Of a stretch of 64,000 bases of DNA, positions 33,533 to 47,486 are shown in pieces. Positions within the stretch are counted from its first letter, which is position 1, and each line of letters starts with the position of its first letter. Made by a program: the position numbers and the translations under genes. Location: the NCBI GenBank assembly GCA_032622095.1, contig CP136069.1, positions 189,027,122 through 189,091,121 of the forward strand. Reading direction: 5' to 3'. The stretch is from Siphonodentalium dalli. Lineage: Eukaryota; Mollusca; Scaphopoda; Gadilida; Siphonodentaliidae. A model generated the notes under the pieces. The model did no database searches and was not told the origin of the DNA. It was given only the letters and a program-made list of their open reading frames with translations.

Positions 33533-33879
33533 GAATGTTTAGCCGATTTCAACAGATGACCTACATGTACGACTGTTGAACTTATTCTCAGCTTATGTTT
33601 ACAAATGAATAGGAATCCTTTCTCTGGCTGTCGTCTTCTTATAGTTCATGAACATACGAATGAAGAATGGATCACTCCATATACTTTTAAAATTTAGTAG
33701 CATGATCCACAAGTATTCGAATTTGAAGCAACGTGCAATAACTTCGGACATTTTATATATTTTATTTTCAGCGGCCCTTGTCTTATCCCCTGTAAATACA
33801 GTTAAATTTGACATAGCAAATGGTACCGTCCGTAAAAACATTGGATTATTGGAAGTCTCTATCTCAGTAATCTTAGGCC
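33533..33879. other. No gene recognised
   Basis: Overlapping open frames on both strands (33599-33907 minus, 33648-33887 plus) without recognisable domains. Confidence 0.35.
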
Positions 33880-34400
33880 GGATTTGAATTATCTTTTGGG
33901 TGTCCATGAACCAGCATGATTTGGGGGGATATCCACAAGGAAATGGGTTTCGTCCATTAATTTTTCAGGTGTTATGGACCTTAGAGTGCAAAATGCATAC
34001 ATGTCAACTTTTGGCCTCCGAACTTCTGTTATCATAACTCAGGTTTGAATTATCTTAAGTAAACTCATGAGGAAAATTCACCCGTGAAAACATTTTACCT
34101 CCGTATCTCTGCTACGATTTAGCTGAGCTCAGTATTCTCACGATGCATGGGAAATAATGCATCCAAGGCAACGTTTGACCTCGGTCTTTTTGTTATTATA
34201 ACTCATGTTTGAATTATCATCAGTATACTCATGGGAGAAAATGCATCCATGTCAACTTTTGAACTCCACATTTCGTTATCCTAATTAATGTTTGAATTAT
34301 CTTCGGTTTGCGCATGGGGGAAATGCACCCGTGGTAACGTTTGACTTCCGTATATTTGTTATAACTCATGTTTTAATTATCTTCAGTAAACTCATCGGGA
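33880..34400 (+). repeat. Degenerate tandem repeat, unit about 70-95 bp or multiples
   Basis: TTTGAATTATCTTCAGTAAA-like starts occur near 33885, 34045, 34210, 34303 and 34372, with ATGGGGGAAATGCAYCC and YYTTTGACCTCCGTAT blocks in between. Strongly diverged. Confidence 0.65.
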
Positions 34401-35760
34401 AGCATCGAGGGAAAATCTGCACATGCAACCGGGTTTGTCCTTTAATTTCTTTCGAAGTTATGGCTAATACAAAATTACTAAACCACAGCGAAAAGCCACA
34501 TTTGTGAGGGAAACGTTTTGCGGTGCACTTGTTTGTTATAATCTTACTAGAACACAACGCACATCTTAATCGAGAAATATCTTATCGAATGATTAGCGGG
34601 CGGCGCAAGGATATATTTCACGAAATGAGGAGCTTAATTGAGTTAAATATGAATATGCGCCGTCCGCAACCAGTTCGATAAAAGATTCAAGATTTAGATG
34701 AAATTGTGTTCTGTATTTATTCCACATCGTTGTGTCGTATAATTTCAATCCATGTCTATATCATTGCTACCACAACTATCTTCCTTGTGGTTAAAGTAAC
34801 ACTGACAATTGTGCATCACCAGAAGCAGATTGTTGACGTAATGTATATATAGGCCTACGTACGTCATCGCTTTTGACAACTTTACGACAACTCGAAGTAG
34901 TTTCGGCTTGTAACACACATGTGTTATACAATAAAATGTATTCAATGGCTGGGATTCCATTGAATACATACGCCTCGCGTCAACGGTGTGGAATAAAGCC
35001 CATATATGAGTCGTTTGGAATAGCAATTGTCATTTTTCTACAATGGAATTTCACCGAATGTATCATTTCAGTACAGGTGATTTTCATTGACATGTTTCCG
35101 AATCAATGTGCATATATCATTGGGTTGCATCAAACTATGTTTAAAATAGAGTAAATAATCTATAGTAGTCAGTATAACCAGCCAATTTGGATGATTTGAA
35201 TAACAGACATCACGCGTGCTCAGCCGAATAACTGACACTCTGTATCGATGCAGTAGTATTTAACCGATTACACCCATGACAACGTAAATGTATGGGTTGA
35301 GATACGATAGGTCTCAATGTTTCTGATTTAAAAATTTCCTGAAACACTTATCTTGTTGACACTTCTGAATGCTCTTTGTCTTTAAAAAATTTCAAGATAT
35401 AAATGTTAACGAATTATATTCGCTGTATTGACAAGTGTCATCCAAGTGAAATGAATTTAAAGTGAATGAAACGGAATAACAGGTACATTGTAACACCGAA
35501 ATACACCATATTTTATGCAAAATCGCTGAAAAATGTATCAAAGCCAAATACCACGGGGACATGATAGGGAATGTGGAGTATATGGTTGCACTATTTACAC
35601 AACATCAGCCAAAATTATCATCTGTCGTATATAATTTTAGACATTACCCCTTTATTCGTCATTATATAATAGTCGCCAACCAATCGAAAATACTTAAAAC
35701 ACCAGACACCACACGTGTTCAGTCAAATTAGCCAATCAGCAGGAAGGATATAGGACTCAC
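34401..35760. other. No gene recognised; one hairpin
   Basis: AAATGTATTCAATGG and CCATTGAATACAT form a hairpin at about 34935-34972. Otherwise AT-rich, with short overlapping open frames. Confidence 0.4.
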
Positions 35761-35854
35761 CTGTAGTCGCCCACAACAGAACATCGCAGAAAAAAGCTGC
35801 GCCAATATAATCCACATAAACACCATTAGTGTTATGCCCAAAACCAGCGGCCAT
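35761..35854 (-). CDS. Possible first coding exon of an unknown gene
   Basis: On the minus strand an ATG at 35854 starts MAAGFGHNTNGVYVDY... (31 codons plus one base), ending at CTACAG|GTGAGT, a consensus 5' splice donor (exon end 35761). A second ATG in another frame (35827) would give MVFMWIILAQLFSAMFCCGR, which looks like a signal peptide, and uses the same donor in phase 0. The surrounding 36.0-35.75 kb is less AT-rich than its neighbours. No downstream exon was identified, and the product is not recognised. It could be a chance donor or a non-coding exon. Confidence 0.3.
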
Positions 35855-36642
35855 TCGAGTACCCAAACACCCAGGTCTGGTTTTTACTGGGTGCGGGGTG
35901 ACGCCGAAGCATCCCCCACACGCACGGGCAGAAAGAACGTGTCACGCCTGTGAGCGTGAACCGATCGCCCACCTGCTCAACAGCAGCTAGGCCAGGAACG
36001 ATAATCCGCTTCGTCTGGCAGACGACTCATGAGTTTTAATCCGCCATACGGTGTTTTAACAAGCAATCGAGATGCAAAATAACTCCACACTAATAAACTT
36101 CGAACGACGATCGAGGTCAAATGAAACAGGAAAATCCGTACGAATGGACGTCAACATTCCCATCAATTCCCAGCCACAGCTTCCATCGGTCTCACCCGCT
36201 TGCTACCAGCCATAGTGCGGGCATTGTTGGGAAAGCAATCGATTTTCTAGCTTCCTTTCCTCTCGTGGAAAGGCGATCAATTCACATCGTACTCGGTATC
36301 TATAATATAAGTAAACTCTGTGACATAGCGAGCTGTGACGCTGTCGCACATAATTCGCGTTCATATACGGGCAGATCTCTCCGTCCCCACATTTTTTTTG
36401 AATTTTTGGCAACACGTGCGTTGCCCTAGTTACAGCAAGGTGTTAATCTGAGGTTATTAAAGCCAAGTCTGCCTGTAATTACAAACAGATAATGACTTCA
36501 GGAATCAATGTGCTCCCACAGTAATCGATATGCGACAGAACTTGGAAGTTGGCTTGTTTTCGTTGTTTTTTCTTGTTTGTTTTTTGCTGTTTTCCCTTTC
36601 TTTTTATAAAGTAGTAATTATTTTTGATTTCTCTTCATTGCG
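35855..36642. other. No gene recognised; comparatively CpG-rich
   Basis: A plus-strand open frame of 102 codons (36121-36429) has no known domain. If the minus-strand exon at 35761-35854 is real, its promoter would lie here, but no core element could be identified. Confidence 0.35.
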
Positions 36643-37025
36643 TTAAAGTGATGTGAAACACTCACGTATGGTGATCAAATAGAAATGATTGATAATATCG
36701 CTCAAAGTAGTTATTTTTACAGATATTAAATCCAAACTGACAACACACACCATCATTATTATATATTAATTAAATTCAGTGATTCTCGATGGCGAAATCG
36801 TTTTCGTTAATTTGTCGCCGATAGTTGCATCCCGAATCGAGAAGTAAATATTTACACTTGAGCGTAGTTCAGATGATGTTTTCTATGAAGTGGTACGGTA
36901 GATTTGCTTGAGATGTTCGGCGATGTATACATGTAGTATAATGCTACATTCCCCATGTTGGCATAGTGCCTACATACTAAGTTAATAGTTTAACGTACCC
37001 GACCATGTCCATAATATGTCTTTAA
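36643..37025 (-). mobile_element. Element F3, TTAA-flanked, reversed
   Basis: TTAAAGTGATGTGAAACACT on the left is the F right end, and CATAATATGTCTTTAA at 37010-37025 the F left end. The interior is collinear with F1 and F2 in reverse orientation. Confidence 0.8.
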
Positions 37026-37279
37026 TGGTTTTAACTGCATCTTTTGTTTTTGTTTTCCATAAGTTTTTAAAAAATATTTTATTTATTTGTACTTTCACTA
37101 CCGTGTTTTATGTATTTGTTTCTGTTTGTTTGCTTGCTTTTATTTGGCTTCTGTTTTGTATTCATTTCTTTCGGTGGATGTGTAGTTATAACTTCACCCT
37201 GATCTTCTCCTGATCAACACGCACATCTTTGAAGGTTTGAGTTTCTAGCCATTATAGAATCAGTATAGACATTTAAAGA

Positions 37280-37627
37280 TTGCATTGGCCTAACAATTTT
37301 TTACAATTTTAATAATTTTTTCTTGTATTCTTTAACAATTTTATAATTTCACCCATACAGAGCCCCAGACAAACATGAGCAGACGACACTCTTATATATG
37401 CTTCTATATATGTGTGGGGCTCCCTGCAGGGTAATGGATGTTTTTTATTTTATGTCCTAAAGATTGTAAGAAACATTTATTTAAACAAAATGAAAAAAAA
37501 TTGTTAGGCCAATGCATTCTCTTATATATGCGAGGCGACATATGGTCGACTCGCATATATAAGAGAATGCATTGGCACAGGGTAAAAAAATCCCGACTTA
37601 CGAACTGGATTTGATATGGCGGGTCAC
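37280..37627. mobile_element. Element C3, 5'-truncated
   Basis: Starts abruptly inside what should be the left hairpin module (GATTGCATTGGCCTAACAAT). It keeps the central GAGCCCC/GGGGCTC stem in inverted order, the right module (37507-37582) and the right TIR (GATTTGATATGGCGGGTCAC). Left TIR and most of the left module are lost. Confidence 0.85.
37507..37582. repeat. Hairpin module in C3
   Basis: 33-bp-arm hairpin. Confidence 0.9.
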
Positions 37628-37825
37628 ATATACCCATGACTTCTCGTTGGCTGTGAGATGTATCTGGAACGAAAATAATCAAGTCACCAAATTTATTGTC
37701 GGGAAGATGAATAGTTTGGTTTATTGTGGTTTATATCACGACGTTGTCATCGTTACGTGGGATAGGCACCACGTGACACCGCACGGAGGGTCGACCTCAC
37801 CGGGAAATCACTCACGTGTGATAGG

Positions 37826-38555
37826 CACCACGTGACACCGCACAGAGGGTCGACCTCACCGGGAAGGCACCACACCGCACGAGGGTCGACCTCACCGGGA
37901 AATCACTCACATGGGATAGGCACCACACCGCACAGAGGGTCGACCTCACCGGGAAATCACTCACATGTGATAGGCACCACACCGCACAGAGGGTCGACCT
38001 CACCGGGAAATCACTCACATGGGATAGGCACCACATCGCACGGAGGGTCGACCTCACCGGGAAATCACTCACATGGGATAGGCACCACACCGCACGGAGG
38101 GTCGACCTCACCGGGAAATCACTCACATGTGATAGGCACCACACCGCACAGAGGGTCGACCTCACCGGGAAATCACTCACATGTGATAGGCACCACGTGA
38201 CACCGCACAGAGGGTCGACCTCACCGGGAAGGCACCACACCGCACGAGGGTCGACCTCACCGGGAAATCACTCACATGGGATAGGCACCACACCGCACAG
38301 AGGGTCGACCTCACCGGGAAATCACTCACATGTGATAGGCACCACACCGCACAGAGGGTCGACCTCACCGGGAAATCACTCACATGGGATAGGCACCACA
38401 CCGCACGGAGGGTCGACCTCACCGGGAAATCACTCACATGGGATAGGCACCACACAGCACGGAGGGTCGACCTCACCGGGAAATCACTCACATGTGATAG
38501 GCACCACACCGCACAGAGGGTCGACCTCACCGGGAAATCACTCACATGTGATAGG
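37826..38555 (+). repeat. 365-bp higher-order repeat, two copies at the array's left edge
   Basis: The marker CACCACGTGACACCGCACAG at 37826 recurs at 38191, and CACCACGTGACACCGCACGG at 38556. Each 365-bp copy contains a short unit with GGGAAGGCACC and one with CACGAGGG. Confidence 0.9.
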
Positions 38556-40593
38556 CACCACGTGACACCGCACGGAGGGTCGACCTCACCGGGAAGGCAC
38601 CACACCGCACAGAGGGTCGACCCCACCGGGAAATCACTCACATGTGATAGGCACCACACCGCACGGAGGGTCGACCTCACCGGGAAATCACTCACATGTG
38701 ATAGGCACCACACCGCACAGAGGGTCGACCTCACCGGGAAATCACTCACATGTGATAGGCACCACACCGCACAGAGGGTCGACCTCACCGGGAAATCACT
38801 CACATGTGATAGGCACCACACCGCACAGAGGGTCGACCTCACCGGGAAATCACTCACATGTGATAGGCACCACACCGCACAGAGGGTCGACCTCACCGGG
38901 AAATCACTCACATGTGATAGGCACCACACCGCACGAGGGTCGACCTCACCGGGAAATCACTCACATGTGATAGGCACCACACCGCACAGAGGGTCGACCT
39001 CACCGGGAAATCACTCACATGTGATAGGCACCACACCGCACAGAGGGTCGACCTCACCGGGAAATCACTCACATGTGATAGGCACCACACCGCACAGAGG
39101 GTCGACCTCACCGGGAAATCACTCACATGTGATAGGCACCACACCGCACAGAGGGTCGACCTCACCGGGAAATCACTCACATGTGATAGGCACCACACCG
39201 CACAGAGGGTCGACCTCACCGGAAAATCACTCACATGTGATAGGCACCACACCGCACGGAGGGTCGACCTCACCGGGAAATCACTCACATGTGATAGGCA
39301 CCACACCGCACAGAGGGTCGACCTCACCGGGAAATCACTCACATGTGATAGGCACCACACCGGACAGAGGGTCGACCTCACCGGGAAATCACTCACATGT
39401 GATAGGCACCACACCGCACAGAGGGTCGACCTCACCGGGAAATCACTCACATGTGATAGGCACCACACCGCACAGAGGGTCGACCTCACCGGGAAATCAC
39501 TCACATGTGATAGGCACCACACCGCACGGAGGGTCGACCTCACCGGGAAATCACTCACATGTGATAGGCACCACACCGCACAGAGGGTCGACCTCACCGG
39601 GAAATCACTCACATGTGATAGGCACCACACCGCACAGAGGGTCGACCTCACCGGGAAATCACTCACATGTGATAGGCACCACACCGCACGGAGGGTCGAC
39701 CTCACCGGGAAATCACTCACATGTGATAGGCACCACACCGCACAGAGGGTCGACCTCACCGGGAAATCACTCACATGTGATAGGCACCACACCGCACGGA
39801 GGGTCGACCTCACCGGGAAATCAATCACATGTGATAGGCACCACACCGCACAGAGGGTCGACCTCACCGGGAAATCACTCACATGTGATAGGCACCACAC
39901 CGCACAGAGGGTCGACCTCACCGGGAAATCACTCACATGTGATAGGCACCACACCGCACAGAGGGTCGACCTCACCGGGAAATCACTCACATGTGATAGG
40001 CACCACACCGCACAGAGGGTCGACCTCACCGGGAAATCACTCACATGTGATAGGCACCACACCGCACAGAGGGTCGACCTCACCGGGAAATCACTCACAT
40101 GTGATAGGCACCACACCGCACGGAGGGTCGACCTCACCGGGAAATCACTCACATGTGATAGGCACCATACCGCACAGAGGGTCGACCTCACCGGGAAATC
40201 ACTCACATGTGATAGGCACCACACCGCACAGAGGGTCGACCTCACCGGGAAATCACTCACATGTGATAGGCACCACACCGCACAGAGGGTCGACCTCACC
40301 GGGAAATCACTCACATGTGATAGGCACCACACCGCACAGAGGGTCGACCTCACCGGGAAATCACTCACATGTGATAGGCACCACACCGCACAGAGGGTCG
40401 ACCTCACCGGGAAATCACTCACATGTGATAGGCACCACACCGCACAGAGGGTCGACCTCACCGGGAAATCACTCACATGTGATAGGCACCACACCGCACA
40501 GAGGGTCGACCTCACCGGGAAATCACTCACATGTGATAGGCACCACACCGCACGGAGGGTCGACCTCACCGGGAAATCACTCACATGTGATAG

Positions 40594-43500
40594 GCACCAC
40601 ACCGCACAGAGGGTCGACCTCACCGGGAAATCACTCACATGTGATAGGCACCACACCGCACGGAGGGTCGACCTCACCGGGAAATCACTCACATGTGATA
40701 GGCACCACACCGCACGGAGGGTCGACCTCACCGGGAAATCACTCACATGTGATAGGCACCACACCGCACAGAGGGTCGACCTCACCGGGAAATCACTCAC
40801 ATGTGATAGGCACCACACCGCACAGAGGGTCGACCTCACCGGGAAATCACTCACATGTGATAGGCACCACACCGCACAGAGGGTCGACCTCACCGGGAAA
40901 TCACTCACATGTGATAGGCACCACACCACACAGAGGGTCGACCTCACCGGGAAATCACTCACATGTGATAGGCACCACACCGCACGGAGGGTCGACCTCA
41001 CCGGGAAATCACTCACATGTGATAGGCACCTCACCGCACAGAGGGTCGACCTCACCGGGAAATCACTCACATGTGATAGGCACCACACCGCACAGAGGGT
41101 CGACCTCACCGGGAAATCACTCACATGTGATAGGCACCACACCGCACAGAGGGTCGACCTCACCGGGAAATCACTCACATGTGATAGGCACCACACCGCA
41201 CAGAGGGTCGACCTCACCGGGAAATCACTCACATGTGATAGGCACCACACCGCACGGAGGGTCGACCTCACCGGGAAATCACTCACATGTGATAGGCACC
41301 ACACCGCACAGAGGGTCGACCTCACCGGGAAATCACTCACATGTGATAGGCACCACACCGCACAGAGGGTCGACCTCACCGGGAAATCACTCACATGTGA
41401 TAGGCACCACACCGCACGGAGGGTCGACCTCACCGGGAAATCACTCACATGTGATAGGCACCACACCGCACAGAGGGTCGACCTCACCGGGAAATCACTC
41501 ACATGTGATAGGCAGCACACCGCACAGAGGGTCGACCTCACCGGGAAATCACTCACATGTGATAGGCACCACACCGCACGGAGGGTCGACCTCACCGGGA
41601 AATCACTCACATGTGATAGGCACCACACCGCACAGAGGGTCGACCTCACCGGGAAATCACTCACATGTGATAGGCACCACACCGCACGGAGGGTCGACCT
41701 CACCGGGAAATCACTCACATGTGATAGGCACCACACCGCACGGAGGGTCGACCTCACCGGGAAATCACTCACATGTGATAGGCACCACACCGCACGGAGG
41801 GTCGACCTCACCGGGAAATCACTCACATGTGATAGGCACCACACCGCACGGAGGGTCGACCTCACCGGGAAATCACTCACATGTGATAGGCACCACACCG
41901 CACAGAGGGTCGACCTCACCGGGAAATCACTCACATGTGATAGGCACCACACCGCACAGAGGGTCGACCTCACCGGGAAATCACTCACATGTGATAGGCA
42001 CCACACCGCTCGTAGGGTCGACCTCACCGGGAAATCACTCACATGTGATAGGCACCACACCGCACAGAGGGTCGACCTCACCGGGAAATCACTCACATGT
42101 GATAGGCACCACACCGCACAGAGGGTCGACCTCACCGGGAAATCACTCACATGGGATAGGCACCACACCGCACAGAGGGTCGACCTCACCGGGAAATCAC
42201 TCACATGTGATAGGCACCACACCGCACAGAGGGTCGACCTCACCAGGAAATCACTCACATGTGATAGGCACCTCACCGCACAGAGGGTCGACCTCACCGG
42301 GAAATCACTCACATGTGATAGGCACCACACCGCACAGAGGGTCGACCTCACCGGGAAATCACTCACATGGGATAGGCACCACACCGCACAGAGGGTCGAC
42401 CTCACCGGGAAATCACTCACATGTGATAGGCACCAAACGCACAGAGGGTCGACCTCACCGGGAAATCACTCACATGTGATAGGCACCACACCGCACAGAG
42501 GGTCGACCTTACCGGGAAATCACTCACATGTGATAGGCACCACACCGCACGGAGGGTCGACCTTACCGGGAAATCACTCACATGTGATAGGCACCACACC
42601 GCACGGAGGGTCGACCTCACCGGGAAATCACTCACATGTGATAGGCACCACACCGCACGGAGGGTCGACCTCACCGGGAAATCACTCACATGTGATAGGC
42701 ACCACACCGCACAGAGGGTCGACCTCACCGGGAAATCACTCACATGTGATAGGCACCACACCGCACAGAGGGTCGACCTCACCGGGAAATCACTCACATG
42801 TGATAGGCACCACACCGCACGGAGGGTCGACCTCACCGGGAAATCACTCACATGTGATAGGCACCACACCGCACGGAGGGTCGACCTCACCGGGAAATCA
42901 CTCACATGTGATAGGCACCACACCGCACAGAGGGTCGACCTCACCGGGAAATCACTCACATGTGATAGGCACCACACCGCACAGAGGGTCGACCTCACCG
43001 GGAAATCACTCACATGTGATAGGCACCACACCGCACAGAGGGTCGACCTCACCGGGAAATCACTCACATGTGATAGGCACCACACCACACAGAGGGTCGA
43101 CCTCACCGGGAAATCACTCACATGTGATAGGCACCACACCGCACGGAGGGTCGACCTCACCGGGAAATCACTCACATGTGATAGGCACCTCACCGCACAG
43201 AGGGTCGACCTCACCGGGAAATCACTCACATGTGATAGGCACCACACCGCACAGAGGGTCGACCTCACCGGGAAATCACTCACATGTGATAGGCACCACA
43301 CCGCACAGAGGGTCGACCTCACCGGGAAATCACTCACATGTGATAGGCACCACACCGCACAGAGGGTCGACCTCACCGGGAAATCACTCACATGTGATAG
43401 GCACCACACCGCACGGAGGGTCGACCTCACCGGGAAATCACTCACATGTGATAGGCACCACACCGCACAGAGGGTCGACCTCACCGGGAAATCACTCACA

Positions 43501-44593
43501 TGTGATAGGCACCACACCGCACAGAGGGTCGACCTCACCGGGAAATCACTCACATGTGATAGGCACCACACCGCACGGAGGGTCGACCTCACCGGGAAAT
43601 CACTCACATGTGATAGGCACCACACCGCACAGAGGGTCGACCTCACCGGGAAATCACTCACATGTGATAGGCAGCACACCGCACAGAGGGTCGACCTCAC
43701 CGGGAAATCACTCACATGTGATAGGCACCACACCGCACGGAGGGTCGACCTCACCGGGAAATCACTCACATGTGATAGGCACCACACCGCACAGAGGGTC
43801 GACCTCACCGGGAAATCACTCACATGTGATAGGCACCACACCGCACGGAGGGTCGACCTCACCGGGAAATCACTCACATGTGATAGGCACCACACCGCAC
43901 GGAGGGTCGACCTCACCGGGAAATCACTCACATGTGATAGGCACCACACCGCACGGAGGGTCGACCTCACCGGGAAATCACTCACATGTGATAGGCACCA
44001 CACCGCACGGAGGGTCGACCTCACCGGGAAATCACTCACATGTGATAGGCACCACACCGCACAGAGGGTCGACCTCACCGGGAAATCACTCACATGTGAT
44101 AGGCACCACACCGCACAGAGGGTCGACCTCACCGGGAAATCACTCACATGTGATAGGCACCACACCGCTCGTAGGGTCGACCTCACCGGGAAATCACTCA
44201 CATGTGATAGGCACCACACCGCACAGAGGGTCGACCTCACCGGGAAATCACTCACATGTGATAGGCACCACACCGCACAGAGGGTCGACCTCACCGGGAA
44301 ATCACTCACATGGGATAGGCACCACACCGCACAGAGGGTCGACCTCACCGGGAAATCACTCACATGTGATAGGCACCACACCGCACAGAGGGTCGACCTC
44401 ACCAGGAAATCACTCACATGTGATAGGCACCTCACCGCACAGAGGGTCGACCTCACCGGGAAATCACTCACATGTGATAGGCACCACACCGCACAGAGGG
44501 TCGACCTCACCGGGAAATCACTCACATGGGATAGGCACCACACCGCACAGAGGGTCGACCTCACCGGGAAATCACTCACATGTGATAGGCACC
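40594..44593 (+). repeat. 2159-bp higher-order tandem duplication
   Basis: Private markers recur exactly 2159 bp apart: CACCACACCACACAGAG (about 40925 and 43084), ACCGCTCGTAGG (42005 and 44164) and the one-base-shorter unit CACCAAACGCACAG (about 42432 and 44591). Two units with GACCTTACCGGG follow each short unit (from 42507 and 44666). The second short unit also begins a partial third copy. Confidence 0.9.
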
Positions 44594-46388
44594 AAACGCA
44601 CAGAGGGTCGACCTCACCGGGAAATCACTCACATGTGATAGGCACCACACCGCACAGAGGGTCGACCTTACCGGGAAATCACTCACATGTGATAGGCACC
44701 ACACCGCACGGAGGGTCGACCTTACCGGGAAATCACTCACATGTGATAGGCACCACACCGCACGGAGGGTCGACCTCACCGGGAAATCACTCACATGTGA
44801 TAGGCACCACACCGCACGGAGGGTCGACCTCACCGGGAAATCACTCACATGTGATAGGCACCACACCGCACAGAGGGTCGACCTCACCGGGAAATCACTC
44901 ACATGTGATAGGCACCACACCGCACGGAGGGTCGACCTCACCGGGAAATCACTCACATGCGATAGGCACCACACCGCACAGAGGGTCGACCTCACCGGGA
45001 AATCACTCACATGTGATAGGCACCTCACCGCACAGAGGGTCGACCTCACCGGGAAATCACTCACATGTGATAGGCACCACACCGCACGGAGGGTCGACCT
45101 CACCGGGAAATCACTCACATGTGATAGGCACCACACCGCACGGAGGGTCGACCTCACCGGGAGTGGGATAGGCACCACACCGCACAGAGGGTCGACCTCA
45201 CCGGGAAATCACTCACATGTGATAGGCACCACACCGCATGGAGGGTCGACCTCACCGGGAAATCACTCGCATGGGATAGGCACCACACCGCACGGAGGGT
45301 CGACCTCACCGGGAAATCACTCACATATGATAGGCCCCACACCGCACGGAGGGTCGACCTCACCGGGAAATCACTCACATGTGATAGGCACCACATCGCA
45401 CGGAGGGTCGACCTCACCGGGAAATCACTCACATGTGATAGGCACCACACCGCACGGAGGGTCGACCTCACCGGGAAATCACTCACATGTGACAGGCACC
45501 ACACCGCACCGAGAGTCGACCTCACCGGGAAATCACTCACATGTGATAGGCACCACACCGCACGAAGGGTCGACCTCACCGGGAAATCACTCACATGTGA
45601 TAGGCACCACACCGCACAGAGGGTCGACCTCACCGGGAAATCACTCACATGTGATAGGCACCACACCGCACGGAGGGTCGACCTCACCGGGAAATCACTC
45701 ACATGTGATAGGCACCACACCGCACAGAGGGTCGACCTCACCGGGAAATCACTCACATGTGATAGGCACCACACCGCACGGAGGGTCGACCTCACCGGGA
45801 AATCACTCACATGTGATAGGCACCACACCACACGGAGGGTCGACCTCACCGGGAAATCACTCACATATGATAGGCACCACACCGCACAGAAGGTCGACCT
45901 CACCGGGAAATCACTCACATGTGATAGGCACCACACCACACGGAGGGTCGACCTCACAGGGAAATCACTCACATGTGATAGGCACCACACCGCACAGAGG
46001 GTCGACCTCACCGAGAAATCACTCACATGTGATAGGCACCACACCGCATCGAGGGTCGACTTCACCGGGAAATCACTCACATGTGATAGGCACCACACCG
46101 CACGGAGGGTCGACCTCACCGGGAAATCACTCACATGTGATAGGCACCACACCGCACAGAGGGTCGACCTCACCGGGAAATCACTCACATGTGATAGGCA
46201 CCACATCGCACAGAGGGTCGACCTCACCGGGAAGTCACTCACATGTGATAGGCACCACACCGCACAGAGGGTCGACCTCACCGGGAAATCACTCACGTGG
46301 GATATAGGCACCACACCGCACAGAGGGTCGACCTCACCGGGAAATCACTCACATGCACGTGTCTACCACCGACCCATGAAGCAGCAGC

Positions 46389-46510
46389 TTAAAGTGACAT
46401 GAAACACTCCGATAGGGTAACGCGCTCAAGATTATATATCATATACCCATGATTGTAATTATAGAATATAAAATATATTGGTTTCATGAATGACCAACTC
46501 ATAGAATTAA
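46389..46510 (-). mobile_element. Family F fragment (F4)
   Basis: TTAAAGTGACATGAAACACT and GCGCTCAA match the right end of family F (as in F3). The rest is lost. It abuts the 54-bp array. Confidence 0.55.
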
Positions 46511-47486
46511 TCGCCTTCACTTCTTGGCATTCGAACAACAATTGAAATTGAAATTCCCAACTACACCTTTTACCGTACTCGGCATCCGGGTCGCAGTTCG
46601 ACTTTTAATCCGTCCAAAAATTCCCATTCTATAAATAAAACGCCCATGCGCCCACTGTATACCAAGAAACAGCGAAACATTAAACACGCGGAGCGCGGAA
46701 AAACATATAGAAACATTGGTAATCTGAATATGTGCATTGGTTTTTAAAGGGGTACTGTACGCCAGTTTCAATTGATTCCCGGTAATAACAACGATCTGAT
46801 ATCGCGATATTATATAGAAAAATAAGTGTACAAGACGTAATCAAATTAATTGACGGATAGTGGATTGGGCAACGCGTGGCAAACATGATCGTGTAAAAAT
46901 TATGTTGATACGGAGCATAAAATCAAGCCACTCACTGAATAGTGAACATGTAATAACTTAAATGAGTATATGGGACTAGTATGCATATAATATAACATTA
47001 TTTGGTACAAATGCTTGAAAAATGTTACAAAAATTACTCGACAACGACCATTCATGTTTTCGCATTCCGGCTAATCTGTCATCCGTAATATTTCTTCGTG
47101 CTCAACAGACTTTCAAATAATGAAAAACTGATTACCTTATTCTACGACTCAGAGAATATAGAAACAAACAACAATATTTGAGTACATTATCCCAGTATTG
47201 TTTATAACTGGACCATTTGCGAACAGAAATAATCAATCGACTGCGAAAACCTGTTTGGATACGTAGTTCTGAACTATATAAGTCACAACCATATTTTGAT
47301 CGCTGGTACATGTATAGTAAGGTTTGCATGTATACTTATTTCCTCTCAATCTAATTTAATATACCACACCAGATTTGACATGACATTTCATACCAGAAAA
47401 TAATTATAGATCGTATGGGTGTACCAAAGGAGCTCATTAATATTATATTTTTTGGGGTCAGATATCGACTTTCAAAAGATGAAGTT
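46511..47486. other. No gene recognised
   Basis: Includes a copy, reversed, of the 16346-16400 dispersed repeat (about 46596-46660). Otherwise short open frames only. Confidence 0.4.

Larger units (their letters stand above)
37759..46360 (+). repeat. 54-bp satellite array (about 159 units, 8.6 kb)
   Basis: The unit begins GGGTCGACCTCACCGGGAAA and contains the palindromes GTCGAC and TCACATGTGA. Variation is mostly CACAGAGGG/CACGGAGGG. Variants with CACGTG in place of ACATGT cluster near the two edges (37768, 37815, 38191-38200, 46296). Because 54 is a multiple of three and the unit lacks stops in several frames, open frames of up to 1305 codons occur on both strands (plus repeat peptide TPHRGSTSPGNHSHVIGT). 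Nothing else suggests coding. Confidence 0.98.

Noticed and set aside
38562-42479. Open frame of 1305 codons on the plus strand, and frames of 1170 and 720 codons on the minus strand
   Set aside because: They are products of a stop-free 54-bp repeat read in several frames on both strands. There is no non-repeat domain, and they end wherever a unit has an indel.
37759-46360. CRISPR-like array
   Set aside because: Units are contiguous with no unique spacers, and the context is eukaryotic.
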